From positions 682,001-746,000 of the forward strand of contig NZ_JAGMTU010000001.1 in NCBI RefSeq assembly GCF_023703415.1: DNA of 64,000 nucleotides, in the 5' to 3' direction. Positions 9,483 to 18,945 of the stretch are shown piece by piece; within the stretch, counting starts at the first letter, position 1; each line of letters opens with the position of its first letter. A program made the translations under genes and the position numbers. This stretch comes from Microbacterium sp. USTB-Y (GTDB lineage: Bacteria; Actinomycetota; Actinomycetes; Actinomycetales; Microbacteriaceae). The notes below the pieces were generated by a model that was not told where the DNA came from, made no database searches, and was given only the letters and a program-made list of their open reading frames with translations.

Positions 9483-10090
9483 GCCGCGGTCCCCGAGCCC
9501 GTCGAGGGGCCCGCGCCGATCAGCGCGATGAGCTCGGCGCGCGCGACCGGATCCGCATAGGCGCCGCGCGCCGCGATGGTCAGCGTGGACGCCTCGGTCT
9601 GCCGCGCGCCGCGCATGGTCACGCAGCCGTGCACCGCGTCCATGACCACGAGCACCCCCCGCGCGTCGAGGTGCGCGGCGATCGCGTCGGCGACCTGCTC
9701 TCCGAGCCGCTCCTGCACCTGCGGGCGGGACGCGAGGATCTCCACGACCTTCACCAGGGCGCCGAGGCCGACGACCTGCTCCCCCGGCAGGTACGCGATG
9801 TGCGCGTGCCCCGCGAACGGCAGCAGATGGTGCTCGCACACCGAGCGGAACCGGATCCCCCGCAGCAGCACGGCGCCCGAGGGCAGCGTGTCCGGCGCGG
9901 GGCCGTGCGAGACGCTGATCGTGTGCGCGAGCGGGGCTCCGGGGTCCTCGCCGACGCCGGCGAAGAACTCCGCGTAGAGGTCGGCCATCCGCTGCGGCGT
10001 CTGCTTCAGGCCCGGGCGCTCCGGATCCTCGCCGATCGCGAGCAGGAGTTCACGGGTGAGTGCGGCGACGCGCTCCCGGTCGACGGTCAT
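9479..10090 (-). CDS. folE: GTP cyclohydrolase I
   Basis: Catalyses the first step of folate synthesis, GTP to dihydroneopterin triphosphate. The 203-aa protein has the zinc ligands in FRSVCEHHLLPF and VVMDAVHGCVTMRG, and TPQRMADLYAEFF near the N-terminus. Its last residues, GAGPSTGSGTAA, are not family sequence: they are encoded by a REP-like element (about 9483-9510), so the natural C-terminus was probably extended by the repeat. The start lies 3 bp from the ftsH stop. Confidence 0.96.
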   Translation of the reverse strand: MTVDRERVAALTRELLLAIGEDPERPGLKQTPQRMADLYAEFFAGVGEDPGAPLAHTISVSHGPAPDTLPSGAVLLRGIRFRSVCEHHLLPFAGHAHIAYLPGEQVVGLGALVKVVEILASRPQVQERLGEQVADAIAAHLDARGVLVVMDAVHGCVTMRGARQTEASTLTIAARGAYADPVARAELIALIGAGPSTGSGTAA

Positions 10091-10093
10091 CGC

Positions 10094-12094
<2,001 letters not shown>

Positions 12095-12220
12095 GATCCG
12101 ATCAGCGTAGCGCGACCGGCCTTGGCCCCTCCTGGGGATTCGCCCACGGCGTACCGGGAACCCGGGGGCTGCAGCGGGATCCGCTCCGGATGCCGCCGCT
12201 CCTCGCCGCGCCGCGCCCGG

Positions 12221-12772
<552 letters not shown>

Positions 12773-12892
12773 GGATCGATTTTACGCGACCGGATCCGTT
12801 CTCCCGCGGCAACCTCCGGAGCGCTACTGTGAGCGATGAGGCGGGGTGGCGCTTGGGGGAACCGAGCCTCCGCCGCGGACGGAAGGAGTCCC

Positions 12893-13492
12893 ATGGACAT
12901 CGACGAGATCCTCAAGCAGGTTCCGATCGGCGACATCGCACAGAAGCTCGGCGTCAGCGAGGACGTCGCCCGGCAGGCGGTGCAGGAAGGCGGCGCTGCC
13001 CTGATCGGCGGCCTCGCCAAGAACGCCGAGTCCCCCGAGGGATCCGCGGCGATCGAGGCGGCCCTCGCCAAGCACGACGGGTTCTCCGGTGCGTCGTCGC
13101 TCGACGACGTCGACGAGGCGGACGGCGAGAAGATCGTGTCGCACGTGTTCGGCGGCAACGCCGATCAGGTCGCGCAGACGCTGACGAGCGACCAGAAGAC
13201 GGCCGGCATCGACTTCGGCAAGCTGCTGCCGATCCTCGCGCCGATCGTCATGGGGCTCATCGCCAACGGCCAGAAGGGCTCCACGGGCGGAGGCGGAGGC
13301 CTCGGCGACATCCTCGGAGGCCTGCTCGGCGGCGGCCAGCAGCAGGGCCAGGCGGCCGGCACCGGCGGCGGCCTCGGCGACATCCTGGGCGGCCTCGGCG
13401 GCCTGCTCGGAGGCGGCGGATCCGGCTCGAGCGGTGGCGGCGGCATCGACATCGGCGGCCTGATCGGCGGTCTGCTCGGCGGCAAGAAGTAA
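12893..13492 (+). CDS. DUF937 family protein, glycine-rich C-terminus
   Basis: A 199-aa protein starting MDIDEILKQVPIGDIAQKLG. The helical head (residues 1-110), with VSEDVARQAVQEGGAALIGGL and KIVSHVFGG, matches DUF937, related in fold to YidB. The C-terminal about 90 residues are mostly Gly/Leu, with repeats of GLGDILGGL(L/G)GG. Function is unknown. GGAAGGAG at 12881-12888 is a good ribosome-binding site for the ATG at 12893, and a TACTGT -10 box lies near 12826. It stands between hpt and tilS in opposite orientation, so it was inserted into an otherwise conserved cluster. Confidence 0.85.
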   Translation: MDIDEILKQVPIGDIAQKLGVSEDVARQAVQEGGAALIGGLAKNAESPEGSAAIEAALAKHDGFSGASSLDDVDEADGEKIVSHVFGGNADQVAQTLTSDQKTAGIDFGKLLPILAPIVMGLIANGQKGSTGGGGGLGDILGGLLGGGQQQGQAAGTGGGLGDILGGLGGLLGGGGSGSSGGGGIDIGGLIGGLLGGKK

Positions 13493-13515
13493 CGAGGCCG
13501 GCGCACGTCGGTCCG

Positions 13516-13545
13516 GGAACGCGGCTCCTTCGGGGGCCGCGTTCC
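13516..13545. terminator. Hairpin terminator between DUF937 and tilS
   Basis: GGAACGCGGC (13516-13525) pairs perfectly with GCCGCGTTCC (13536-13545) across a 10-nt loop. It sits between the converging DUF937 and tilS genes and can serve both directions. There is no long U tract, as is usual in high-GC actinobacteria. Confidence 0.75.
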
Positions 13546-13625
13546 TGCTGTCCCGGGTCGGATCCGGCCGTGGGCCCGGATCCTCCCCGGGGCTCAGCTC
13601 AGGCCGGGCGACTCCCGCCCGCCGG

Positions 13626-14615
13626 TCAGCGGGCCGCGAAGACGATCCTGCCGCCGACGCGTGCGGCCGTGCAGCCCGGAAGGTCGATGGGGCCCTGCCC
13701 CGACCAGTCGGTGACGAGCCGCGCCACCTCGACGGTCTGGGTGCGGGTGAGGCCGACGCCGAACTCGCTCTGCACCACGAGTCGGATGATGCGGTTGCGC
13801 AGGGCCGCCGGATTCGCGGACAGCGCCGGGGCGCTCACCGAGATGCCGGCCTCGGCATGCTCGACGATGTCCTCGATCGTCTCGTGGATCATCTCGTCGA
13901 ACGCCTCCGCGTCCTCGCGCAGCTGCTCCGCCGTGCGGGCGAGCGCCTCGGCGATGCCCGGACCGAGCTCGGCCTCGAGCACGGGCAGCACCCGTTCGCG
14001 CACCCGCACGCGCGCATAGCGGGGATCGACGTTGTGCGGATCGTCCCACGGCACGAGCCCTTCGGCGGCGCAGGCGGCCCGGGTCGTCTCGCGGCGCACC
14101 GCCAGCAGCGGGCGGATCCAGGTCGTGCCGTCGTCGTCGGTGCGCACCGGCGCCATGCCCTGCAGACTGCCGGACCCGGATCCGCGGGCGAGGCCCAGCA
14201 GCACCGTCTCGGCCTGGTCGTCGAGCGTGTGCCCCAGCAGCACCGGCGCCCCCTCGGCCCGGGCGACCTCGCGCAGCGCGGCGTAGCGCGCCGCACGGGC
14301 ATCGGCCTCGGGGCCCTCCCCCGTGGCGACCACATCGACGCGTCGCACCCGGGCCCCGATGCCGAGCCTCGTCGCAGCGGCCGCGGCATCGGCGGCGATC
14401 CGGGCGGAGCCCTCCTGCAGGCCGTGGTCCACGGTGACGCTGAGCACGGCGCTCCCCGCGGCGCGCGCCTCGAACGCGGTCGCCGCGGCGAGGGCGAGGG
14501 AGTCGGCGCCCCCGGAGAGCGCGACCACGACGGAGGCCGGCGGCACGGGCAGGGCGCCGAGCGCTGTGCGCACGGCTCGGCGGATCTCGGCGACGGCGGG
14601 GTTCAGTGACGGCAC
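13626..14615 (-). CDS. tilS: tRNA(Ile)-lysidine synthase
   Basis: Modifies C34 of the CAU-anticodon tRNA-Ile to lysidine. The 329-aa protein has the PP-loop ATP-binding motif VVALSGGADSLAL (residues about 29-41), VDHGLQEGS, and LLGHTLDDQAETVLLGLARGSG, the LGHtxDDqaET signature. The length fits the shorter actinobacterial form with only the TilS substrate-binding domain. The GTG at 14615 follows a TACCGT box by 6 nt (leaderless), and family similarity begins directly after it. It is divergent from ppa. Confidence 0.94.
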   Translation of the reverse strand: MPSLNPAVAEIRRAVRTALGALPVPPASVVVALSGGADSLALAAATAFEARAAGSAVLSVTVDHGLQEGSARIAADAAAAATRLGIGARVRRVDVVATGEGPEADARAARYAALREVARAEGAPVLLGHTLDDQAETVLLGLARGSGSGSLQGMAPVRTDDDGTTWIRPLLAVRRETTRAACAAEGLVPWDDPHNVDPRYARVRVRERVLPVLEAELGPGIAEALARTAEQLREDAEAFDEMIHETIEDIVEHAEAGISVSAPALSANPAALRNRIIRLVVQSEFGVGLTRTQTVEVARLVTDWSGQGPIDLPGCTAARVGGRIVFAAR

Positions 14616-14700
14616 CTTCCCACGGTAGCCACGCGAAAGGGGATTTGCGCGAAGTAGGCTGGTGCGCGGCATCCAACCGTCTTTTCTGAGGAGCACACGC

Positions 14701-15192
14701 ATGGGCGCACACGACGCCGTCATCGAGATCCCGCGCGGCAGCCGCGTGAAGTACGAGGTCGACCACGAGACCGGACGAGTGCACCTCGACCGCGTGCTCT
14801 ACACGACCTTCGGCTACCCCGCCGACTACGGCTACTTCGACAACACCCTCGGCGAGGACGGCGATCCGCTGGACGTGCTGGTCCTGCTCGACCAGGCGAT
14901 CTTCCCCGGTGTCGTCGTGAACGTGCGCCCGGTCGCCGTGCTCAAGATGAGCGACGAGGCCGGCGGCGACGACAAGCTCGTGGCCGTGCTGAGCAAGGAC
15001 CCGCGCTGGTCGCACATCCAGGACGTCGACGACCTGGCCGAATACACGAAGAAGGAGATCGCGCACTTCTTCGAGCACTACAAGGACCTCGAGCCCAACA
15101 AGTGGGTCAGGGTCGACGCATGGGGCGATGCCGCCGAGGCGCAGCGCATCCTCGACGAGGCGATCGAGCGCTTCAAGAACGACGGCCACTGA
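14701..15192 (+). CDS. ppa: Inorganic pyrophosphatase, family I
   Basis: Hydrolyses pyrophosphate released by biosynthesis. The 163-aa protein starts MGAHDAVIEIPRGSRVKYEVD. The metal/substrate motifs are all visible: KYE (residues 18-20), YGYFDNTLGEDGDPLDVLV with the D-x-D-P-x-D core, and KDPRWSHIQDVDDL. Length is typical of the hexameric bacterial form. TGAGGAG upstream is the ribosome-binding site, and a TAGGCT -10 box lies at about 14655. A strong hairpin follows the gene. Confidence 0.97.
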   Translation: MGAHDAVIEIPRGSRVKYEVDHETGRVHLDRVLYTTFGYPADYGYFDNTLGEDGDPLDVLVLLDQAIFPGVVVNVRPVAVLKMSDEAGGDDKLVAVLSKDPRWSHIQDVDDLAEYTKKEIAHFFEHYKDLEPNKWVRVDAWGDAAEAQRILDEAIERFKNDGH

Positions 15193-15218
15193 GCCGTCGG
15201 CCGCGCACCGCGGCCGTC

Positions 15219-15265
15219 ATGCAGAAGACCCCCGGTCCGCTTCCGCGGCCGGGGGTCTTCTGCAT
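15219..15265. terminator. Bidirectional terminator between ppa and the M23 peptidase
   Basis: Perfect 17-bp arms, ATGCAGAAGACCCCCGG (15219-15235) and its inverse (15249-15265), are separated by a 13-nt loop. It lies between two converging genes and is one of the strongest hairpins in the window. Confidence 0.88.
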
Positions 15266-15279
15266 GAGGATCCGGCGGA

Positions 15280-16371
15280 TCAGCCCATGTACACGCCGCG
15301 GTTCTCCATGAAGTTGATCGGGTTGATCGGGTAGTCGTCCTGGTAGACCTCGAAGTGCAGGTGGCACCCGAAGGATCCGCCGGTGTTGCCCGCGTAGGCG
15401 ATCACCTGGCCGGCGTTGACCCACTGACCGGGAGAGACGTTGAACCCGCCGTACTCGATGTGACCGTAGCCGGTGCCGATGCCCGTGCCGTCGTTGTTCT
15501 CGATGCGGATGTAGTTGCCGTAGCCGCCGTAGTACCACGCCATCGTCACGGTGCCGGAGTGGGCCGCGTAGATCGGCGAACCGCAGCTGCCGTCGGCGAG
15601 GTCGACGCCCTCATGGAAGCTGGACGAGCATCCCCAGGCATCGCAGTCGGGCACGCGCGGGCCGTAGCCGGACGACTGGTAGCCGCCGAACGGGCGCACC
15701 CATCCGCCGCTGCCGGTCCAGGATCCGCCGCCGGAGTCGCCACCGCCTCCGCCGCCGCCACCACCGCCGTTGTTCGCGGCCTGACGCGCGGCCTCGGCAG
15801 CGGCCTGACGCTGCGCCTCCGCCGCCGCCTCCGCAGCGGCGCGCGCGGCCTCGCCCGCCTGGTAGCCGGCGACCGTCTTGGCGGTGGTGTCCTGCAGTGC
15901 GGTGGTGTCGCCGCCGTCGCGGGAGAGCTGCGCCGCGATCTGACCCGCCTTGCTCGCCGCGTCGTCGGCGGCCTTCTTCTGCGAGTCCGCCTGCGCCTGC
16001 AGGTCATCGGTGCGGCGCGCCTGCGCGTTCGCCGCCTGCTGGGCGGCGAACGCCTCGGTGCCGGCGGCTTCCGCGGCGGCCTTCGTCGTCGCGACGTTCT
16101 GCGTGAGGGAGGCGATGAGCCCCTGGATGCGCGTCACCTCGTTCGCGGCCGCGTCCTCGTTCGCCTTGGCCGCCTGGACGTCATCCCAGCTGGGGTAGTC
16201 GTCGGCGTACGCCGCGGGGGCGCCGAGGAAGAGGCCGAGGATCAGCGCGCCGACGGTGGCGATGCTCAGAGCGATCCCGCCCCGTCGCGCACGAGGCACG
16301 GCACCGGGGCGCGGAACGACGGACGTCCGGCCCGGGTCACGGCGGACGTCTCTGCTGTTCGGATGGTTCAC
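15280..16371 (-). CDS. Secreted M23-family peptidoglycan endopeptidase
   Basis: Likely cleaves peptide crosslinks in the cell wall outside the membrane. Of 363 residues, the first about 60 form an Arg-rich signal peptide (GGIALSIATVGALILGLFLGAPAAYA). Then comes a long Ala/Gln-rich coiled coil (about 65-210), a pure glycine linker, and the M23 (LytM) domain. Zinc-site motifs are SSFHEGVDLA (H-x(3)-D) and CHLHFEVYQDD (HxH). I chose the GTG at 16371 because AAAGGGAG sits just before it; the longer ORF starting at 16395 lacks such a site. A TAGTGT -10 box lies at 16408-16403. Confidence 0.88.
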   Translation of the reverse strand: MNHPNSRDVRRDPGRTSVVPRPGAVPRARRGGIALSIATVGALILGLFLGAPAAYADDYPSWDDVQAAKANEDAAANEVTRIQGLIASLTQNVATTKAAAEAAGTEAFAAQQAANAQARRTDDLQAQADSQKKAADDAASKAGQIAAQLSRDGGDTTALQDTTAKTVAGYQAGEAARAAAEAAAEAQRQAAAEAARQAANNGGGGGGGGGGDSGGGSWTGSGGWVRPFGGYQSSGYGPRVPDCDAWGCSSSFHEGVDLADGSCGSPIYAAHSGTVTMAWYYGGYGNYIRIENNDGTGIGTGYGHIEYGGFNVSPGQWVNAGQVIAYAGNTGGSFGCHLHFEVYQDDYPINPINFMENRGVYMG

Positions 16372-16628
16372 GCGGCTCCCTTTCGCCGGTTTCACTCATG
16401 TCACACTAGCAACATCGGCCCCGCGCGCAACACTGCGGATCCGGCTCGGGATCGGGAATTCTTCGGATCTTCGCGTGCTGGTCATGTCCCCGGGTTCGGA
16501 ACGGGACCACCCTTCATCCTCCCCCTGGACACGCCCGGGATCCAGCGGGACGCGCCCTCGATTGGCGTTTTGCCGCACAAACCCCTTATGCTTGAGCGTC
16601 GGCAAGGGAACCCCAGAGGTTCGCCTCC

Positions 16629-16701
16629 GGCCCCATCGTTTAGTGGCCTAGGACGCCGCCCTTTCACGGCGGTAGCACGGGTTCGAATCCCGTTGGGGTC
16701 A
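16629..16701 (+). tRNA. tRNA-Glu (anticodon TTC)
   Basis: A 73-nt cloverleaf with acceptor GGCCCCA/TGGGGTC, anticodon arm GCCGCCCTTTCACGGCGG (TTC anticodon in the CTTTCAC loop) and T-arm GGGTTCGAATCCC. No CCA is encoded. First of a three-gene tRNA cluster. Confidence 0.95.
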
Positions 16702-16728
16702 CTCTTTCCGATACAATTTCATAGTTCT

Positions 16729-16802
16729 GGCCCTGTAGCGCAGTTGGTTAGCGTGCCGCCCTGTCACGGCGGAGGTCGCGGGTTCAAGTCCCGTCAGGGT
16801 CG
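16729..16802 (+). tRNA. tRNA-Asp (anticodon GTC)
   Basis: A 74-nt cloverleaf with acceptor GGCCCTG/CAGGGTC, D-arm TAGCGCAGTTGGTTAGCGT, anticodon loop CTGTCAC (GTC) and T-arm CGGGTTCAAGTCCCG. It is 27 nt downstream of tRNA-Glu and probably co-transcribed. Confidence 0.95.
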
Positions 16803-16880
16803 CTCCAAGCGACGGGCCTTTCTTCGGAAAGGCCTTTCGTCTAGGACGCAGGTCAGAAGCTTCCACCTTCCGTCCTGTGC

Positions 16881-16953
16881 GGCTCTGTAGCTCAGTTGGT
16901 AGAGCGTTCGACTGAAAATCGAAAGGTCACCGGATCGATGCCGGTCGGAGCCA
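16881..16953 (+). tRNA. tRNA-Phe (anticodon GAA), island attachment site
   Basis: A 73-nt cloverleaf with acceptor GGCTCTG/CGGAGCC, anticodon stem-loop TTCGACTGAAAATCGAA (GAA) and T-arm CCGGATCGATGCCGG. The segment 16911-16936, from the anticodon loop to the T-arm, is repeated at 23479-23504, marking this gene as the integration site of the following island. The tRNA itself stays intact. Confidence 0.95.
16911..16936 (+). repeat. attL-like direct repeat inside tRNA-Phe
   Basis: A 26-bp segment with the 15-bp core ACTGAAAATCGAAAG, within the 3' half of tRNA-Phe. It matches 23479-23504 at 24 of 26 positions. A crossover at the anticodon loop is common for tyrosine integrases that use tRNA genes. 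Confidence 0.8.
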
Positions 16954-16979
16954 CACGGGTGATCGTTACAATCACCCCA

Positions 16980-17016
16980 GGAACCCTCGCGTAGCTTCTA
17001 CATCGCGGGGGTTTCC
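16980..17016 (+). terminator. Terminator after the tRNA cluster
   Basis: GGAACCCTCGCG (16980-16991) pairs with CGCGGGGGTTTCC (17004-17016) and is followed by GCTTTTC. A smaller hairpin, GGGTGAT/ATCACCC (16957-16977), lies directly after the tRNA-Phe 3' end. Together they end tRNA transcription at the left edge of the island. Confidence 0.7.
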
Positions 17017-17095
17017 GCTTTTCTCCGGTGAGGGACGGTTTCTGAGGCGCTCCCCTGTGGCGTTCAGGCCAGTCTTCGAGCCTCCGCCGCTCCCG

Positions 17096-17130
17096 GCCGT
17101 TGAGCGAGCGCAGCGAGACGAAACGCACCG
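17096..17130. repeat. REP-like element, GTTGAGCGAG family
   Basis: CGTTGAGCGAGCGCAGCGAG followed by ACGAAACGCACCGCC. This resembles the three copies at 58701-58886, which share GTTGAGCGAG and GAGACGAAACGC. Here it sits just upstream of the DUF1643 gene. Confidence 0.6.
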
Positions 17131-17140
17131 CCCACGCGGC

Positions 17141-17167
17141 TTGTGCCGGTCTTGTGCCGGTAGCTTC
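17141..17167 (+). repeat. Left TGTGCCGGT repeat pair, possible integrase arm site
   Basis: Two direct copies of TGTGCCGGT 11 bp apart. The 27-bp block matches 23352-23378, near the other island end, at 22 of 27 positions. It may be a left arm-type integrase site, and it overlaps the uncertain DUF1643 start. Confidence 0.45.
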
Positions 17168-17690
17168 ATGCGACCAGCACCCTGCAGAAGCCTCCTCCTC
17201 CGACAACTCGGCGCGTTTCGTTCTTGGCACGCGGGGTCAGAACCCGCTTGTCTGCTTCGGCATCAACCCGAGCACCGCCGTTCCGGGTGCCCCAGATCCC
17301 ACGGTGAAGCGACTGATGAGCTTCGCGGCAGCCAACGGCTACGACAGCTGGACGATGCTCAACATCTACCCGCAGATAGCCACGGACCCGAACGACATGG
17401 ATCGGGAGCACCGCGCAGATCTGAAATCAGAGAACGAGCGCCACATCGCCGCGCTGCTCGCCGGACGTCCACTGACACTCCTCGCCGCCTGGGGCAACCT
17501 GATCGCCAAGAGGCCCTACCTGAAGTCACTGCTTGCGGATCTTGTGATGATCTCTGCCGCGGCGAGGTGCGATTGGGTCTCTCTCGGCGCACCCACTCGG
17601 CAGATGCACCCTCGACACCCTTTGTACGTGAAAGGCGGGACCCCGCTCCAGCGCTTCGACATGGACGAGTACCTTCGACGCCTCGAGTAG
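17154..17690 (+). CDS. DUF1643 family protein
   Basis: A protein of about 178 aa whose body, RFVLGTRGQNPLVCFGINPSTA followed by DPTVKRLMSFAAANGYDSWTMLNIYPQ, is the DUF1643 signature (a strand, then NPS(T/H)A, then D-x-T). It ends in GGTPLQRFDMDEYLRRLE. DUF1643 proteins are common in phages, plasmids and islands; their activity is unknown. The start is uncertain: GTG at 17154 is the only in-frame start near the domain, while a TTG at 17100 would fall inside a REP-like repeat. First gene of the island, opposite to the R-M operon. Confidence 0.7.
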   Translation: MPVASCDQHPAEASSSDNSARFVLGTRGQNPLVCFGINPSTAVPGAPDPTVKRLMSFAAANGYDSWTMLNIYPQIATDPNDMDREHRADLKSENERHIAALLAGRPLTLLAAWGNLIAKRPYLKSLLADLVMISAAARCDWVSLGAPTRQMHPRHPLYVKGGTPLQRFDMDEYLRRLE

Positions 17691-17877
17691 ACCACCGCTC
17701 GTTCCGGATCTGCTGGTCCACGCCCAACCAAACTGTGAGAACTTTCTTTACTCCTTCAAGGCCGGCCTAGCGGCCGGCACGGGTGAGGGGCCCGAGCCTG
17801 CGGTGCGTCCGGTCCTCGCTCCGCTGCGGTCCGGGCGCTCCTCAGCCCGAGCACCTCACCCGCAGACGCACGAATAT
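17691..17877. terminator. Gap with hairpins between converging DUF1643 and restriction enzyme genes
   Basis: GCCGGCC/GGCCGGC (17761-17778, 4-nt loop) is a compact terminator. It is followed by a longer imperfect palindrome, about 17782-17863, whose outer arms are GGTGAGG and CCTCACC and whose centre is CTCGCTCCGCTGCGG, typical of REP-like sequence. No gene is visible in the 187 bp. Confidence 0.65.
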
Positions 17878-18945
17878 CTACACGCGATACCAAGCGAGCT
17901 CGTGATCTGGCTCGTCTGCAAAGAACGCATAGGTGTCGCTTGCCAGGGACTTCAACCTCTTGCGTGCCGCAGCATCGTTGCGTGACTTGAAAGCGGTCAA
18001 GAACGAACAGTACCCCTCCTGAATCCCGTGGCTCGTTGCCCACTTGATCAGGTCTGCGCGCCGAGCTTCGTGGATCTCCCCATCAGTGTTCACAGCTTCC
18101 ACAAACCAGAATTGCACTGCCCCGTCGTCCCTGATGTCCGCGATGATCGCGTCCGGCAAGAGCGCGGACACGTTGATCTGCAGCCCGAGTTGTCCGAGCA
18201 GCTTCTCGTCTGCCATGTAGATCTTGTCGCCCGGTTCACTGATCGTGACGACAAATGGATGCGCGAGTCGGAGGGGCGCCCATTTCTCGATGACCGTCTT
18301 GAGAATCAACGAAGCGACTCCAGCTTCAAGTCGCCTTGTCCCGGCGCCGCCAGGTAGTTCAACCGCGACACCGTGATCTGCCTGGGATTGGCTGCGCTCG
18401 AACTGAAGCTTTACCTTTGCGCCAGGGGACAGATGCTCCTTTTGCCAGTTCGCAGCTGCAGCTTCAAGTGCGCTCTCATCGAGACTAGGGTCAAAGAGCG
18501 CAGCGAAGTGGGGCTCAAGCGCCCACCTCCCTTTACTCGAATTCTTGGGCACCCCGGCACGCTCACGGATGGCACCGGCCTCACGCCACAGCCGGAATGT
18601 TTCGTCTCGGAGAGTCTCTCGAGAGTTGTCTGCATAGCTTGCGGTCAGCGGAACGTGCCAAGACTCGAGAACGCTCTCTACAGCCCGTCGGCCACGCACA
18701 GCCGCCGACCGCCATTCTCGGCGTTCATCGACCTCAGAGCGAGCCATGGTGTCGCCGGAGAACCACATCACCATCGACGGACGAGCCCAGAAATCAACTG
18801 TTCCGATGGCAACGGCATCGACATAGAGGAGCGCAGCCACTGCCTGGCCGGCGAGGGGACTCGACATCACTGAGTCAAAAACAGCTCGAGGAAATATGAC
18901 GTTCAGACGCGCGACGCACTCGTCCGCCGGCAACAGGGCGATCAT
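17878..18945 (-). CDS. Type II restriction endonuclease, BsuBI/PstI family
   Basis: A 355-aa protein. The C-terminal about 95 residues match the BsuBI/PstI endonuclease catalytic domain: LLPDAIIADIRDDGAVQFWFVEAV (D265 and E283 as the likely PD-(D/E)xK acids), then DGEIHEARRADLIKWA, CSFLTAFKSR and SDTYAFFADEPDHELAWY. The N-terminal part holds a helical region, FRLWREAGAIRERAGVPKNS, like the BsuBI/PstI N-terminal domain. BsuBI and PstI cut CTGCAG; the same target is a reasonable guess, not shown. The ATG overlaps the methyltransferase stop by 4 bp, so the two genes form a coupled R-M operon with the methylase translated first. Confidence 0.85.
   Translation of the reverse strand: MIALLPADECVARLNVIFPRAVFDSVMSSPLAGQAVAALLYVDAVAIGTVDFWARPSMVMWFSGDTMARSEVDERREWRSAAVRGRRAVESVLESWHVPLTASYADNSRETLRDETFRLWREAGAIRERAGVPKNSSKGRWALEPHFAALFDPSLDESALEAAAANWQKEHLSPGAKVKLQFERSQSQADHGVAVELPGGAGTRRLEAGVASLILKTVIEKWAPLRLAHPFVVTISEPGDKIYMADEKLLGQLGLQINVSALLPDAIIADIRDDGAVQFWFVEAVNTDGEIHEARRADLIKWATSHGIQEGYCSFLTAFKSRNDAAARKRLKSLASDTYAFFADEPDHELAWYRV

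Noticed and set aside
16372..16628. Possible c-di-AMP (ydaO) riboswitch upstream of the M23 peptidase
   Set aside because: Such riboswitches often precede actinobacterial cell-wall hydrolases, but the conserved core was not found in the minus-strand leader, and a TAGTGT box lies only about 30 nt from the start.
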